Assembly (NCBI GenBank): GCA_029946125.1
Contig: JAQSDX010000024.1
Location: forward strand, 1-50,908
Origin: Candidatus Methylobacter titanis
GTDB lineage: Bacteria > Pseudomonadota > Gammaproteobacteria > Methylococcales > Methylomonadaceae
DNA: 50,908 nucleotides
Direction: 5' to 3'
Below the pieces are notes generated by a model. That model saw only the letters and a list, made by a program, of their open reading frames with translations. It searched no databases and had not been told where the DNA came from. Below, in pieces: positions 1-8,582 of the stretch. Position 1 is the stretch's first letter. The number at the start of each line of letters is the position of its first letter. Both the position numbers and the translations under genes were made by a program.

Positions 1-1
1 G

Positions 2-2836
2 GTTCATGTTAAAAATTGCCTTTATTTTATCAGGGTTTTAAATTGGGAATTGCTGGCATTCGGCATTCTGCACGGCATCGTGGAGTTTATTGAAATGCAG
101 AAGCTTAGCCATTCAGCCGCGTGGTTAACTGAGTTAAGCCGTTTGTTGCTGGCCGCTTCCTATCTGTCGTTACTGGAGTTTGGTCGGCGCACCTGGATAG
201 CTATTTCGGGATCGACCCGCCTGTCTGCGCCTTGGGTGCACGGCATTGCGATCCTCGGGGTGGTAATGCTGTCGCAATGGACAAGCGACCCCTTTATAGG
301 TCTGACGGTAGGAGCGCGTTGGTTTATCGGCGCTCCGGCTGCGATGCTAACCGGTCTGGCACTGTTCGCCATCCAGCGGAAAATAAAAACAACCGGCCGC
401 AATGCCAACTGGCTGCATCTGGTTGCGCTGGCATACATCTGCTACAGCGTGCTTAACCTGATTCCCTTACAGAGCGACCCGTATCTACCCTCATGGCTGC
501 CAACACACGCGAGCTTCCTCGCGCTGTTTGACATTCCCATCCAGTTGTTGCGCACGCTGTGCGCAGTAGCGGCAACCTTTGGCTTAGTGTCGCTGGTACG
601 ACTAGCCGGTGATAACTGCCAAGTGGACGCTACCATCTTCGAATCGCATGAACCGATAGTCATCACCGATGCCAATTCGGTCATTTTACGCATCAACAAA
701 GCCTTTACCGCCTCTACCGGCTACACTGTCGAGGAGCTGGTCGGCCGTAAAATGAACCTGCTCAAATCAGGACACCATGACGACGCCTTTTATGCGGCGA
801 TGCGGGAAAGCATCGATCAAACCGAAACCTGGCACGGGAAAATATGGAATCGACGTAAGAATGGCGAAACCTTTCTCAACCAGTTAACTGTCTCTGCGGT
901 AAAAGATGCCGCCGGTGCAGTCATTTATTACGTTGGCATATATCGTGACATCACCGAACATCAAAAAATACAACAACTATTACAGGATAAAGAGCAGATG
1001 TTGTCCGAAGCGCAGCGCATCAGCCACGTTGGCAGCTGGTCTATCGATTTGGCAACCGGTTATCTTAGCTGGTCGGAAGAATTGTATCGAATTTATGGCG
1101 TTACACCGGAGACATTCGGACACTCCGAGCAAGCATTTCTCAATTTGATTCATCCCGATGACCATGCCTCGATGAAAATATGGCTCAGTGACTGCAAGTC
1201 CGGGAAAGAGTGGCAGGAACTGGATTTCCGTATTATTCGGTCAGATGGCAGCGTTCGTTTTATTCGCGGTAGCGGCGGATTGCAAGGCGATGAAATGAAC
1301 CATCCGCTACGCATCGTCGGAGTCTCGCAGGACATCACCGCGCGCAAACGCATGGAAAACGAGCTTAAATCCAGCGAGGCAACATTCCGTTCGATTATCG
1401 AGGTTTCGCCTGTGCCGATGGTGTTGGATGATGAACGGCTTAACATTACCTTTCTGAATCCGGCGTTTGTGCAAACCTTTGGTTACAGTTTTAATGATAT
1501 CCCGACCATAGCCGACTGGTGGCTAAAAGCCTGCCCTGACCCGGACTATCGACAGTGGGCCAAGGATACTTGGTACACGGCACTGAAAAAAGCCAAGGGG
1601 GAACAAACCGACTTTCCGCCTATGGAAGTCACTATTCACTGCAAGAACAACAGCATTAAAACGGTGTTGGTATCTGTCGCTGCTGTTTATCATAATTCTG
1701 CTAATTTATATTTGGTAATACTGTATGACATTACTCAACGCAAACAATTTGAAGCCAAGCTCAACGCCATTTTTAATGCTGCAGCGGAAGGTGTTATCAC
1801 TATGGATATGGCAGGCAATATCGTATCGACGAATACTGCAGTAGAGACTATTTTCGGTTATAAACCGGAAGAGCTGCTGGGTTGCAGCATTAACAAGCTC
1901 ATGCCGTCATCACCAAGACTCATAAATAATGGCCGTTTGCCTCCTACCATGCAATCTGCCGGACAAATTCGGGAGATTGAAGGCCGACATAAAAATGGTT
2001 CTGCGGTACCCCTGGATTTATCCGTGGCAGAATTTTCAATCGATAATACCCAATATTTTACCCATATTGTGCGCGATGTGAGTTTGCGCAAATACCAGGA
2101 GCAACAAGACAAAGCGCATCTTGACGAACTCGCCCATGTCACTCGTCTTGGACTGATGGGTGAAATGGCTTCGGGCATTGCTCATGAAGTCAACCAACCT
2201 TTGACCGCGATTTCCAGCTATACGCAAGTGAGTTTAAACCTTGTTAACACTGAAAATCCTGACCTGGTAAAACTCACCGAGATCTTATCCAAAACTCAGC
2301 AACAGGCTTTAAGAGCAGGAAAAATAATTCATCGGATGAGGGAGTTTGTTAAATCTCATGCTAAACATCGCTCAACCGTCGACATTAATAGTTTGATTCA
2401 TAATGCTGTCGATATGTGTATTGCCGAACTTAAACAGAGCGACATAGAGTTGACAGTTGAACTGGAACGTAATCTGCCGCCTGTCTATGTCGATTATATT
2501 CAAATTGAACAGGTGCTGATAAACCTGATCCGAAACAGCGTCGATGCCTTAAAAAATTTACCCGCAAGACAGCAACGTCAATTAAGCATTCACAGTCACT
2601 TGGTTCCCAACCAAGGCATACGGGTCAGGGTGAAAGATAATGGACCGGGGCTTGATAAAGACCAACAACAAAAAATATCAACGCCTTTTTACACCACCAA
2701 GACAAACGGCATGGGCATGGGACTATCCATCAGTCGCTCACTTATCGAAGCCCATGAAGGTACGTTACACTTCAACAGCGAACCGGGGAAAGGCACGACT
2801 TTTTATTTCACATTACCGACAGCTGATCAGCTATGA
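2..2836 (+). CDS. Membrane-bound multi-PAS sensor histidine kinase (5' end cut by window edge)
   Basis: The reading frame is open to the first bases of the window, with no stop upstream of the TTG-like codon at base 50, so the true start lies outside. The first ~190 residues are hydrophobic helices of the type found at the N-terminus of membrane PAS kinases. Four PAS/PAC units follow, with typical motifs such as GRKMNLLKSGHHDDAFY and DITERK-like ends. The HisKA motif GIAHEVNQPL puts the phospho-acceptor His at base 2183. The HATPase domain has its N box (NLIRNSVDAL, near 2522), DNGPGL (near 2636) and a GMGMGLSISRSLIEAHEG lid region. It should autophosphorylate in response to an unknown signal and pass phosphate to a separate response regulator. 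No partner regulator is adjacent. The kinase core resembles FixL-type enzymes; the ligand cannot be told. Confidence 0.9.
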   Translation, partial: VHVKNCLYFIRVLNWELLAFGILHGIVEFIEMQKLSHSAAWLTELSRLLLAASYLSLLEFGRRTWIAISGSTRLSAPWVHGIAILGVVMLSQWTSDPFIGLTVGARWFIGAPAAMLTGLALFAIQRKIKTTGRNANWLHLVALAYICYSVLNLIPLQSDPYLPSWLPTHASFLALFDIPIQLLRTLCAVAATFGLVSLVRLAGDNCQVDATIFESHEPIVITDANSVILRINKAFTASTGYTVEELVGRKMNLLKSGHHDDAFYAAMRESIDQTETWHGKIWNRRKNGETFLNQLTVSAVKDAAGAVIYYVGIYRDITEHQKIQQLLQDKEQMLSEAQRISHVGSWSIDLATGYLSWSEELYRIYGVTPETFGHSEQAFLNLIHPDDHASMKIWLSDCKSGKEWQELDFRIIRSDGSVRFIRGSGGLQGDEMNHPLRIVGVSQDITARKRMENELKSSEATFRSIIEVSPVPMVLDDERLNITFLNPAFVQTFGYSFNDIPTIADWWLKACPDPDYRQWAKDTWYTALKKAKGEQTDFPPMEVTIHCKNNSIKTVLVSVAAVYHNSANLYLVILYDITQRKQFEAKLNAIFNAAAEGVITMDMAGNIVSTNTAVETIFGYKPEELLGCSINKLMPSSPRLINNGRLPPTMQSAGQIREIEGRHKNGSAVPLDLSVAEFSIDNTQYFTHIVRDVSLRKYQEQQDKAHLDELAHVTRLGLMGEMASGIAHEVNQPLTAISSYTQVSLNLVNTENPDLVKLTEILSKTQQQALRAGKIIHRMREFVKSHAKHRSTVDINSLIHNAVDMCIAELKQSDIELTVELERNLPPVYVDYIQIEQVLINLIRNSVDALKNLPARQQRQLSIHSHLVPNQGIRVRVKDNGPGLDKDQQQKISTPFYTTKTNGMGMGLSISRSLIEAHEGTLHFNSEPGKGTTFYFTLPTADQL

Positions 2837-3048
2837 ATTTTGTAGAGCAAACGTAGTATGAGCAAAGCGATAGCGTGCCCATCAATTCAGGTATCGGCAT
2901 TGCAAGAGTGATTGCCGAGATAAAGCACAAAATAGGCGCTTTGGCAATGCATGAAGTAGCGTGGCTGTGTGGCCAAGAAATACAGGCACTTCCGTGTGCC
3001 GAACCCGCATCTGCCGTTTACGGACGGACGCTGGTCTCTATATCTCGT

Positions 3049-4179
3049 TTAGAAGTGGTAATGCGCGCCCAAGCCGACATATTCCACTTTATCTTTATAA
3101 AATTGGCCGCTAGGCGTGTAGCCGTTATAGTATTCCGCAAGAATTTGAAGTTTCCGGCCTAATACCGTCAAATTTTCAAACTCAACGCCTGCCCTGGCTG
3201 ATACATCGGTACTCCAGTTATTTTCGTCATAATTCTTGATGTCAGCTGCAACAATAGGCCGCATTGACCCAAAATCTATACGCCAAGGGCTTCGAAACTC
3301 AATACCGTATTGCGCCGACCATATCTTAAGGTCGGCGGGTTCTCTGTGGAACAGTCCGCCGCCGCCGCCATATAAGCGCACGCCATAGGGAAGTTCATAA
3401 GACAGTTTTAAATCCGCACCTTCGTAACTGAGGTTCACCCGTTCAAATTTAGAATTTGCCTGGCGCAGCAGAAATTCGTCGCCAAGATGTGAACTTTGGT
3501 GATAAATACGGCCAAACGCGGAAAACTGACCGACGCGCGCACTTGAATACATTGCTGCAATAAAATCGGTGTTGACCAGATCAGACGATGAGGCGCCCAG
3601 ATTGAAGTCACTAAAGACTCCGGCTTGCAATCCTGCTTCCCATTGCGCAGTAGATTTTCCGAAGTTACTGCGGTAGAAGGGTATCGTTTCACCGAAGCTG
3701 ACAGAGCCTATATCTCGGCCATCAAAATTGTCGCTCTGGTAATTGCGGTAAGCAGCAGAGAAATGAGCCCAGCGTGTATCTGCCAATAACGGCTTGAATA
3801 AATGCCCATTGGGTAGAAGTCCTGTTGGTAATATGACTGATTCAGTTACTAACGTAGTCCCATCATCGGAAACCTGAACAGCGGTTAAGGTGTTGTCCGT
3901 AGGCAGATCGCTAGTGGTTTCCGCTGTCTTCACAGAATTAACACCAGGAATTTCCCATAATAACTGTACCGCTTTGGCTCTGTCAGCATCTTCCAGGCCA
4001 GCGACCGGCAAGGTAATTACGCCATCTTTCACCGTTACCGGTATTTCAAGCTTTAAATTTTGTTTTAACGAACCAGCGGCGTAACCGGCAATATAAGCGT
4101 CATCCGACGGTGCGGCATAAGCAAAAGATGTCGCTGCCAGCATACCTGCCAGAACAGCCGTAAACCGTAAATAAACCAT
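3049..4179 (-). CDS. DUF1207 family outer-membrane protein with N-terminal BON-like segment
   Basis: A 376-residue protein with a signal peptide (cleavage near AYA/AP, residue 22). Residues ~28-88 look like a BON fold (DAYIAGYAAGSL, VKDGVITLPV, IPGVNSV). The rest matches the DUF1207 family as I remember it: PLLADTRWAHFSAAYR, VSFGETIPFYR, QAGVFSDFNL, RIYHQSSHLGDEFLLR. It ends in aromatic-rich alternating strands with a terminal Phe (GLGAHYHF), typical of an outer-membrane beta-barrel. Its ATG follows the stop codon of the upstream BON lipoprotein gene in the string TAATATG, and its own ribosome site is weak, so translation is probably coupled. Both would be driven from the motif promoter near 4905-4945. 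Function is unknown; a role in envelope maintenance is inference. Confidence 0.8.
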   Translation of the reverse strand: MVYLRFTAVLAGMLAATSFAYAAPSDDAYIAGYAAGSLKQNLKLEIPVTVKDGVITLPVAGLEDADRAKAVQLLWEIPGVNSVKTAETTSDLPTDNTLTAVQVSDDGTTLVTESVILPTGLLPNGHLFKPLLADTRWAHFSAAYRNYQSDNFDGRDIGSVSFGETIPFYRSNFGKSTAQWEAGLQAGVFSDFNLGASSSDLVNTDFIAAMYSSARVGQFSAFGRIYHQSSHLGDEFLLRQANSKFERVNLSYEGADLKLSYELPYGVRLYGGGGGLFHREPADLKIWSAQYGIEFRSPWRIDFGSMRPIVAADIKNYDENNWSTDVSARAGVEFENLTVLGRKLQILAEYYNGYTPSGQFYKDKVEYVGLGAHYHF

Positions 4180-4180
4180 A

Positions 4181-4780
4181 TTATTCGCCCGTTGTACTGG
4201 TATTGACAGTCAGATCAGATTGTACTGATTGCACATTTTCCTGGCTACCGGCTACTTCCATCGCTCTGACGATGTTTTTCTCGGAATCAACCGTGCCGCT
4301 CAGCTTCACGACGCCTTTATTTGTAATCACTTCGATATGAGATGAGTAAAGAAAGGGATCATTTAAAATTGCTGTCTTAACCTTTGTGGTAATAACCGAG
4401 TCATCAATGTATTTTCCAGCGGTTTCGGCTTTATCAACAACTGACTCTTTCGCACCTTCAATTTGTTCTGCTGCTTTTTCTGTCGCCTGATCAAGTTCTT
4501 TTCCAGCTTTTTCTAACGCTCCTTTAGAGGCGTCAGTTGACTCATCGATGTATTCTCCGGCTTCGTCGGCTTTTTTATCCAATGACTCCTTTGCAGCTTC
4601 AATTTTTATTTCTGCTTTCTCAGTTGCTTGTTCAATCTTCTGCTCAGCATTTTCAGCGGCACGATCAATTTTTTGCCCTGTCTTTTCTGCTGTGCCTTCT
4701 TGTTGACAACCCACCAACCCGAGTACAGCGGATAAACAGGTAATGACAAGAGCTCTATCTACTAAAATTGTTGTTTTCAT
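4181..4780 (-). CDS. BON-domain lipoprotein with charged coiled-coil middle
   Basis: A 199-residue predicted lipoprotein: a hydrophobic leader ends in the lipobox LVGC (Cys 25). Residues ~30-125 are a Lys/Glu/Ala-rich helical repeat (KIDRAAENAEQKIEQATEKAE and so on), likely a long coiled coil in the periplasm. The C-terminal ~70 residues form a BON domain (YIDDSVITTKVKTAIL, NKGVVKLSGTVDS, VQSVQSDLTV). The segment before BON, AGKYIDDS, has an earlier echo, AGEYIDES, suggesting internal duplication. The ribosome site AAGGAA lies just upstream of the ATG. BON domains are thought to bind membranes or glycans (OsmY-like). It is first in a two-gene unit with the DUF1207 gene and has a motif promoter 125-165 bp upstream. 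Its BON domain is close to that of the divergent gene at 5450. Confidence 0.85.
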   Translation of the reverse strand: MKTTILVDRALVITCLSAVLGLVGCQQEGTAEKTGQKIDRAAENAEQKIEQATEKAEIKIEAAKESLDKKADEAGEYIDESTDASKGALEKAGKELDQATEKAAEQIEGAKESVVDKAETAGKYIDDSVITTKVKTAILNDPFLYSSHIEVITNKGVVKLSGTVDSEKNIVRAMEVAGSQENVQSVQSDLTVNTSTTGE

Positions 4781-4904
4781 AGGTTATTCCTTAAAGGTGT
4801 TGATTTTTTATAAAAATGTACCATGTGACATAGTAGCAAGTACGATAGAGAAATACATAAATATCTCTTTGCAATAAGCGTAACCAGTTTAAAGGTCATT
4901 CAAA

Positions 4905-4945
4905 TTCTAACGACAAGATCAGGGTCGGTCTGTACGGTATCGTAC
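4905..4945 (-). promoter_or_regulatory. Shared motif promoter, copy 1 (toward BON lipoprotein 4780)
   Basis: Read on the minus strand: GTACGATACCGTAC (4945-4932), then AGACCG, 15 bases, then TTAGAA (4910-4905). The 14-mer is a near-perfect palindrome. The same arrangement precedes four other genes in the window. The end of the 14-mer is about 150 bases before the start codon. Confidence 0.6.
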
Positions 4946-5056
4946 ATAAGACCCAAGTGGCTGCTAGTTGAGGCCGGTTTCAACGCTGGTATACCCCTAA
5001 GCTTCAATGTCCTTTTTCTGAGGATAGGGAACATCGTCAGCGCACCCTGTCTGAAT

Positions 5057-5097
5057 GTGCGTTACCGTACTGATTGAGACAAGTTTTGCCGTTAAAG
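5057..5097 (+). promoter_or_regulatory. Shared motif promoter, copy 2 (toward BON gene 5450)
   Basis: GTGCGTTACCGTAC (5057-5070), TGATTG, 15 bases, then TTAAAG (5092-5097). The 14-mer is identical to the one upstream of the glucan synthase at 27697. It is ~380 bp from the start codon, much farther than in the other copies. The intervening DNA carries a tandem repeat that may have been inserted later. Confidence 0.55.
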
Positions 5098-5320
5098 TAT
5101 TTCAAGGTTTTAACGCGATCCCGTTTCACCTCGTAGCAGGATTCTTAAGCTAAGGTGACTTACTATTTGTCAGCAAATGGCGAATATTCAGCACCAGGCA
5201 TATAACCGGTTGCGGGCACAGCACCTGATCGTTAGTCGAATCTTAGCCGGCTGGTTTTTGTATTTAGCATCTATCCTAATAGACCGTTCGACTATTTACC
5301 CTAAAGCCTGTCCCGAGCCT

Positions 5321-5360
5321 ATCGAAGGGTATCGAAGGGTATCGAAGGGTATCGAAGGGG
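5321..5360 (+). repeat. 10-bp tandem repeat, four units
   Basis: Four head-to-tail copies of ATCGAAGGGT (the last ends in G), next to GCCTGTCCCGAGCCT. The unit looks like the end of the dispersed bacterial element containing GAGCCTGTCGAAGG, here amplified. It sits in the leader of the BON gene at 5450. Confidence 0.8.
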
Positions 5361-5449
5361 TTCTTCAGCCTACCGGAGTGGACACTTAAATTGAAGATCA
5401 AGTCATAAAACAGCCTATTAAATTTTTCCCATTAATTGGAGATTTACTG

Positions 5450-5764
5450 ATGAAACACCTTATTAAATTTTTTTCTGCATTTTTTTTAACCCTGACATTA
5501 CTGACTGCCGCAGGTTGCGCATCGGTGGAAAAGCACGAGGGAACCGGGGAATATGTTGACGACAGCGTCATTACCACCAAGATCAAAGCCCTGTTACTCG
5601 ATGAGCCCAACCTGCGATCTGGTCAGATCAATGTTGAAACCTTCAAGGGCGTGGTGCAATTGAGCGGCTTCGTGAACTCCAGCGCCGATATTGACAGGGC
5701 AATCGAAATCGCACGTAGCGTCAAAGGCGTGGAATCGGTAAAAAATGACATGCGGCTCAGATAA
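5450..5764 (+). CDS. Small BON-domain lipoprotein
   Basis: A 104-residue predicted lipoprotein. The leader MKHLIKFFSAFFLTLTLLTA ends in the lipobox TAAGC, followed by a short linker and one complete BON domain (YVDDSVITTKIKALLL, FKGVVQLSGFVNS, VKGVESVKNDMRLR). TTGGAG lies 9 bases before the ATG. The BON domain closely resembles that of the divergent 4181-4780 gene (both carry DDSVITTKxK and KGVVxLSGxV), so the two are likely duplicates, one with and one without a coiled-coil spacer. It should act at the periplasmic membrane face; OsmY-like envelope-stress proteins are the nearest characterised relatives. A shared motif promoter lies upstream at 5057-5097. Confidence 0.85.
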   Translation: MKHLIKFFSAFFLTLTLLTAAGCASVEKHEGTGEYVDDSVITTKIKALLLDEPNLRSGQINVETFKGVVQLSGFVNSSADIDRAIEIARSVKGVESVKNDMRLR

Positions 5765-5950
5765 GCAGTAACTTCATGTCCTCCGTGCTCTTCGTGGTGA
5801 ATAAAAAACGTGAAAAGACTTTTGAACGGCCACTTAGGCGTGGGGCGATATTTTTGCCGTAAAGCTTATCTTGCAGGGGTACAGCCCAAGAAGCGTAAAA
5901 ATCAATCAACCAATTAGGGATGAAAATTAAAATTCAACCCTTTGCGCAAT

Positions 5951-5970
5951 GGGCGACCGACCGGTCGCCC
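5951..5970. repeat. REP-like palindrome
   Basis: GGGCGACCGACCGGTCGCCC is a 20-bp near-perfect palindrome followed by TACAA. The same element, perfect in symmetry, occurs at 25959-25978. Both are preceded by GCGCAA. Confidence 0.75.
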
Positions 5971-6099
5971 TACAATTTATCATGTGCTCAAGTTATTTAG
6001 GTTTCATTCCCTACTGTTCGTAGTCGCCGCTTTACCTTCACGGACTTGATTTCATCCATTTGAGACGCATTGCCCGCCTATCAACGGCAGCGGCTTTAT

Positions 6100-6141
6100 G
6101 TGTGACAGCGCACAGACAACGTTCGACTCTTACAGTAAGGT
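6100..6141 (+). promoter_or_regulatory. Weak copy of the shared motif upstream of glgB
   Basis: GTGTGACAGCGCAC (6100-6113) then AGACAA fits the motif at about 15 of 20 positions. TAAGGT follows 16 bases later (6136-6141). It faces glgB, whose ATG is ~230 bp downstream. It is degenerate compared with the five main copies and could be chance. Confidence 0.25.
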
Positions 6142-6340
6142 TTTGATTAATCTACGTTAATATCGTGAATGCGGTGAACGGGTCCGCAGTGGCGCTTACT
6201 GATTTTGAGTCTTACTTTTACTGGCACCCAGGTTTTCAAATGATTCTGTCGCCGTATATTGATCGTCCTGGATATCATAAGGCTATGCGTCATAGTCTTA
6301 CGTAAAGTTAAATCCGCCAAAATAAACAATGAGGTAGTCA

Positions 6341-8281
6341 ATGTCCACGTTAATGAATCTTCCCGTGGAAGCAGTAGTTCACGCCAGTTTGCTTACGGAT
6401 CTCGATATTTATTTATTTAAGCAAGGCAGCGATTTTCGCCTGTATGAAAAACTCGGCTCGCACAGCATCACCGCTGATGGCGTAACAGGGACTTGCTTTG
6501 CGGTATGGGCGCCCAATGCCGCCGCCGTTTCGGTCATCGGCGACTTCAATCAATGGGATGCAACAGTAAACCCCCTCTATCTACGTGGCGACGACTCCGG
6601 AATTTGGGAAGGATTTATTGCCGATGTCACGGTCGGCGCACTCTATAAATATCGACTTGTTTCCCGCGACGGGAACGTAGTCGATAAGGGCGATCCATTT
6701 GCTCTGTGCTGGGAAATACCGCCGTTAACCGCTTCCCGTGTCTGGGAACTGGATTATGCCTGGAATGACGAGACATGGATGGCGCAGCGCGGCGAGAAAA
6801 ACCGGCTGAACGCGCCTTGTTCCATTTACGAAGTGCATCTGGGTTCCTGGCGCCGTGTTCCTGAAGACGGCAACCGCTTCCTCAGCTACCGCGAGATGGC
6901 ACAATGGCTGCCGAGTTACATCGCAGCGTTGAATTTCACCCACGTCGAGTTCCTGCCGCTGACAGAACACCCTTTTTACGGCTCCTGGGGCTACCAAACT
7001 ACCGGCTATTTTGCGCCGACGGCACGCTATGGCACTCCGCAGGATTTCATGTTTCTGGTGGATGCCTTACATCAGCAGGGTATCGGCGTGATCATGGACT
7101 GGGTGCCGGCGCATTTTCCCGATGATGCCCACGGTCTTGCGCATTTCGATGGAACCTTTCTGTTCGAACATGCCGACCCGCGCCAGGGCTTTCAACCGGA
7201 CTGGCATAGTTTCCTGTTCAATTACGGTCGGCACGAGGTACGCGCATTTCTGACCAGCAGCGCCTTGTTCTGGCTTGATAAATATCATATCGATGGACTA
7301 CGCATGGACGCTGTAACGTCGATGCTTTATCTGGATTATGGCCGCAAGAAAGGCGAATGGATTGCCAACCGCAATGGCGGCAGGGAGAACCTGGATGCGG
7401 TTACTTTCCTGCGCCACCTGAACGAGGCTATCTATCGCGATTACCCCGATACCCAGACTTTCGCCGAAGAATCAACTTCCTGGCCGATGGTCTCCCGTCC
7501 CACCAATACCGGCGGCCTGGGATTTGGCCTGAAGTGGAATATGGGCTGGATGCATGACACGCTGGGGTATTTTTCAGAAGCTCCGCTTAACCGGAAATAT
7601 CACCACGCGCAGCTTATTTTCAGCATCTGGTATGCGTTCTCGGAGAACTTCGTGCTGCCTTTGTCACACGATGAAGTGGTCTATGGCAAAGGTTCGCTGA
7701 TCGGAAAAATGCCGGGGGATGAATGGCAGCAATTCGCCAATCTGCGCTTATTGTATGGCTATATGTGGGGGCATCCGGGCAAGAAGCTGTTGTTCATGGG
7801 TTGCGAGTTCGGCCAGAAACGCGAGTGGCAGCACGACGAGAGCCTGGAATGGGAGCTGCTGCAGCAGCCTCAGCATGCCGGACTGCGGCGCTGGGTCGAG
7901 GATCTGAACCGTGTTTACCGCAATGAAGCGGCGCTCTATCAACAAGACTTCAGCCGCGACGGCTTTCAATGGATGGATTGTCACTACGCGGAAAAAAGCG
8001 TAGTGAGTTTTATACGTCGTGGCTACAACCCTGCAGATACGGTGTTGGTAGTCTGCAATTTTACGCCCATCGTCCGCGACAATTACCGGGTCGGAGTGCC
8101 AAGCGGCGGTTACTGGCATGAACTGCTCAACAGCGATACCGAACTCTATGGCGGCAGCGGCGTGGGCAATTTTGGCGGCGTTGAAGCGGTTCCTATCTCT
8201 GCCGGTGACATGTTTTATTCACTGATGCTGCGTCTTCCGCCACTGGGCGTGTTGTTCTTCAAACAGGGCCGGAGAGCATGA
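6341..8281 (+). CDS. glgB: 1,4-alpha-glucan branching enzyme
   Basis: A 646-residue GH13 branching enzyme that cuts alpha-1,4 chains and rejoins them as alpha-1,6 branches in glycogen. A CBM48 domain occupies ~40-130 (FAVWAPNAAAVSVIGDFNQW), followed by the GH13 barrel. Catalytic residues are visible: nucleophile D323 (GLRMDAVTSMLY), acid/base E376 or E377 (AEESTSWP) and D444 (LSHDEVVYGKGSL). HPFYGSWGYQTTGYFAPTARYGTP is typical of GlgB. It is shorter than the ~728-residue E. coli enzyme because the extra N-terminal N1 module is missing, as in many short-form enzymes. GAGGTAG precedes the ATG. It heads a cluster of glycogen and trehalose genes, but no glgC or glgA is in the window. Confidence 0.95.
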   Translation: MSTLMNLPVEAVVHASLLTDLDIYLFKQGSDFRLYEKLGSHSITADGVTGTCFAVWAPNAAAVSVIGDFNQWDATVNPLYLRGDDSGIWEGFIADVTVGALYKYRLVSRDGNVVDKGDPFALCWEIPPLTASRVWELDYAWNDETWMAQRGEKNRLNAPCSIYEVHLGSWRRVPEDGNRFLSYREMAQWLPSYIAALNFTHVEFLPLTEHPFYGSWGYQTTGYFAPTARYGTPQDFMFLVDALHQQGIGVIMDWVPAHFPDDAHGLAHFDGTFLFEHADPRQGFQPDWHSFLFNYGRHEVRAFLTSSALFWLDKYHIDGLRMDAVTSMLYLDYGRKKGEWIANRNGGRENLDAVTFLRHLNEAIYRDYPDTQTFAEESTSWPMVSRPTNTGGLGFGLKWNMGWMHDTLGYFSEAPLNRKYHHAQLIFSIWYAFSENFVLPLSHDEVVYGKGSLIGKMPGDEWQQFANLRLLYGYMWGHPGKKLLFMGCEFGQKREWQHDESLEWELLQQPQHAGLRRWVEDLNRVYRNEAALYQQDFSRDGFQWMDCHYAEKSVVSFIRRGYNPADTVLVVCNFTPIVRDNYRVGVPSGGYWHELLNSDTELYGGSGVGNFGGVEAVPISAGDMFYSLMLRLPPLGVLFFKQGRRA

Positions 8282-8346
8282 CCAGCAGCATGCAACCGCT
8301 TGACGGCAGACGACGTATCGTTAACTGCGGAAAGCGTTTTCGATAA
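8278..8346 (+). pseudogene. glgE: Apparent N-terminal stump of glgE (maltosyltransferase)
   Basis: An ATG overlaps the glgB stop in the string ATGA and opens a 22-codon frame containing QPLDGRRRIV, then NCGKRFR and a stop. DGRRRIV matches, from memory, the conserved N-terminal signature of GlgE (DGRRRVVIE...), and NCGK resembles the nearby D/C-G-(R/K)-F/Y-P segment. GlgE uses maltose-1-phosphate made by maltokinase, whose gene follows. I infer that glgE stood here and was largely deleted. The match is short, so a chance resemblance is possible. Confidence 0.4.
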
Positions 8347-8582
8347 ATTGCGGCAATGGAATTCGAAGAAGTGTATTTATCACCAATTATCCTATCGAAC
8401 ACGACTTCGATTATTTTTTGTAAGAGAGCTATGAACAAAACCAAAGCCAACAATTATGGCCATATTGATTCATCACCCCAAACGGTGAAAGCAAACCCTT
8501 GCAGAGGCGAATTCATTCGCCCAAGCGTGAGATGCCGACCAAACAGGGCGAATGAATTCGCTCCTACAGGAAAAAGAAAACC
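8282..8582. other. 301-bp region between glgB and treS-mak
   Basis: Apart from the glgE-like stump and an inverted repeat at 8507-8561, nothing codes here. The treS ribosome site (CAGGAAAA) lies just after the repeat, so the hairpin ends only 21 bases before the start codon. Confidence 0.5.
8507..8561. repeat. Inverted repeat (16-bp arms), REP-like
   Basis: GCGAATTCATTCGCCC (8507-8522) and its exact reverse complement (8546-8561) are separated by 23 bases. It is followed by TCCTACA, the end shared by other palindromes in the window. It could attenuate or insulate expression of treS-mak from glgB. Confidence 0.8.

Larger units (their letters stand above)
4781..5449. other. 669-bp divergent regulatory region between two BON genes
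   Basis: No convincing gene. It holds two copies of the shared promoter motif, one facing each BON gene, and a four-unit 10-bp tandem repeat. The part between the rightward motif (5097) and the 5450 gene would be a long leader of about 350 nt with the tandem repeat inside it. A 70-codon open frame across the repeat has no ribosome site or recognisable product, and I do not call it. Confidence 0.6.
5765..6340. other. 576-bp intergenic region upstream of glgB
   Basis: No gene recognised. It contains a stretch near 5775-5820 resembling dispersed intergenic repeats (CTCCGTGCTCTTCGTGGTGAA), a 20-bp palindrome at 5951-5970 and a weak copy of the shared motif at 6100-6119. The glgB ribosome site (GAGGTAG) is at its right end. 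Confidence 0.6.

Noticed and set aside
5177-5389. 70-codon frame across the 10-bp tandem repeat
   Set aside because: No ribosome site, no family match, and the repeat dominates its 3' half.
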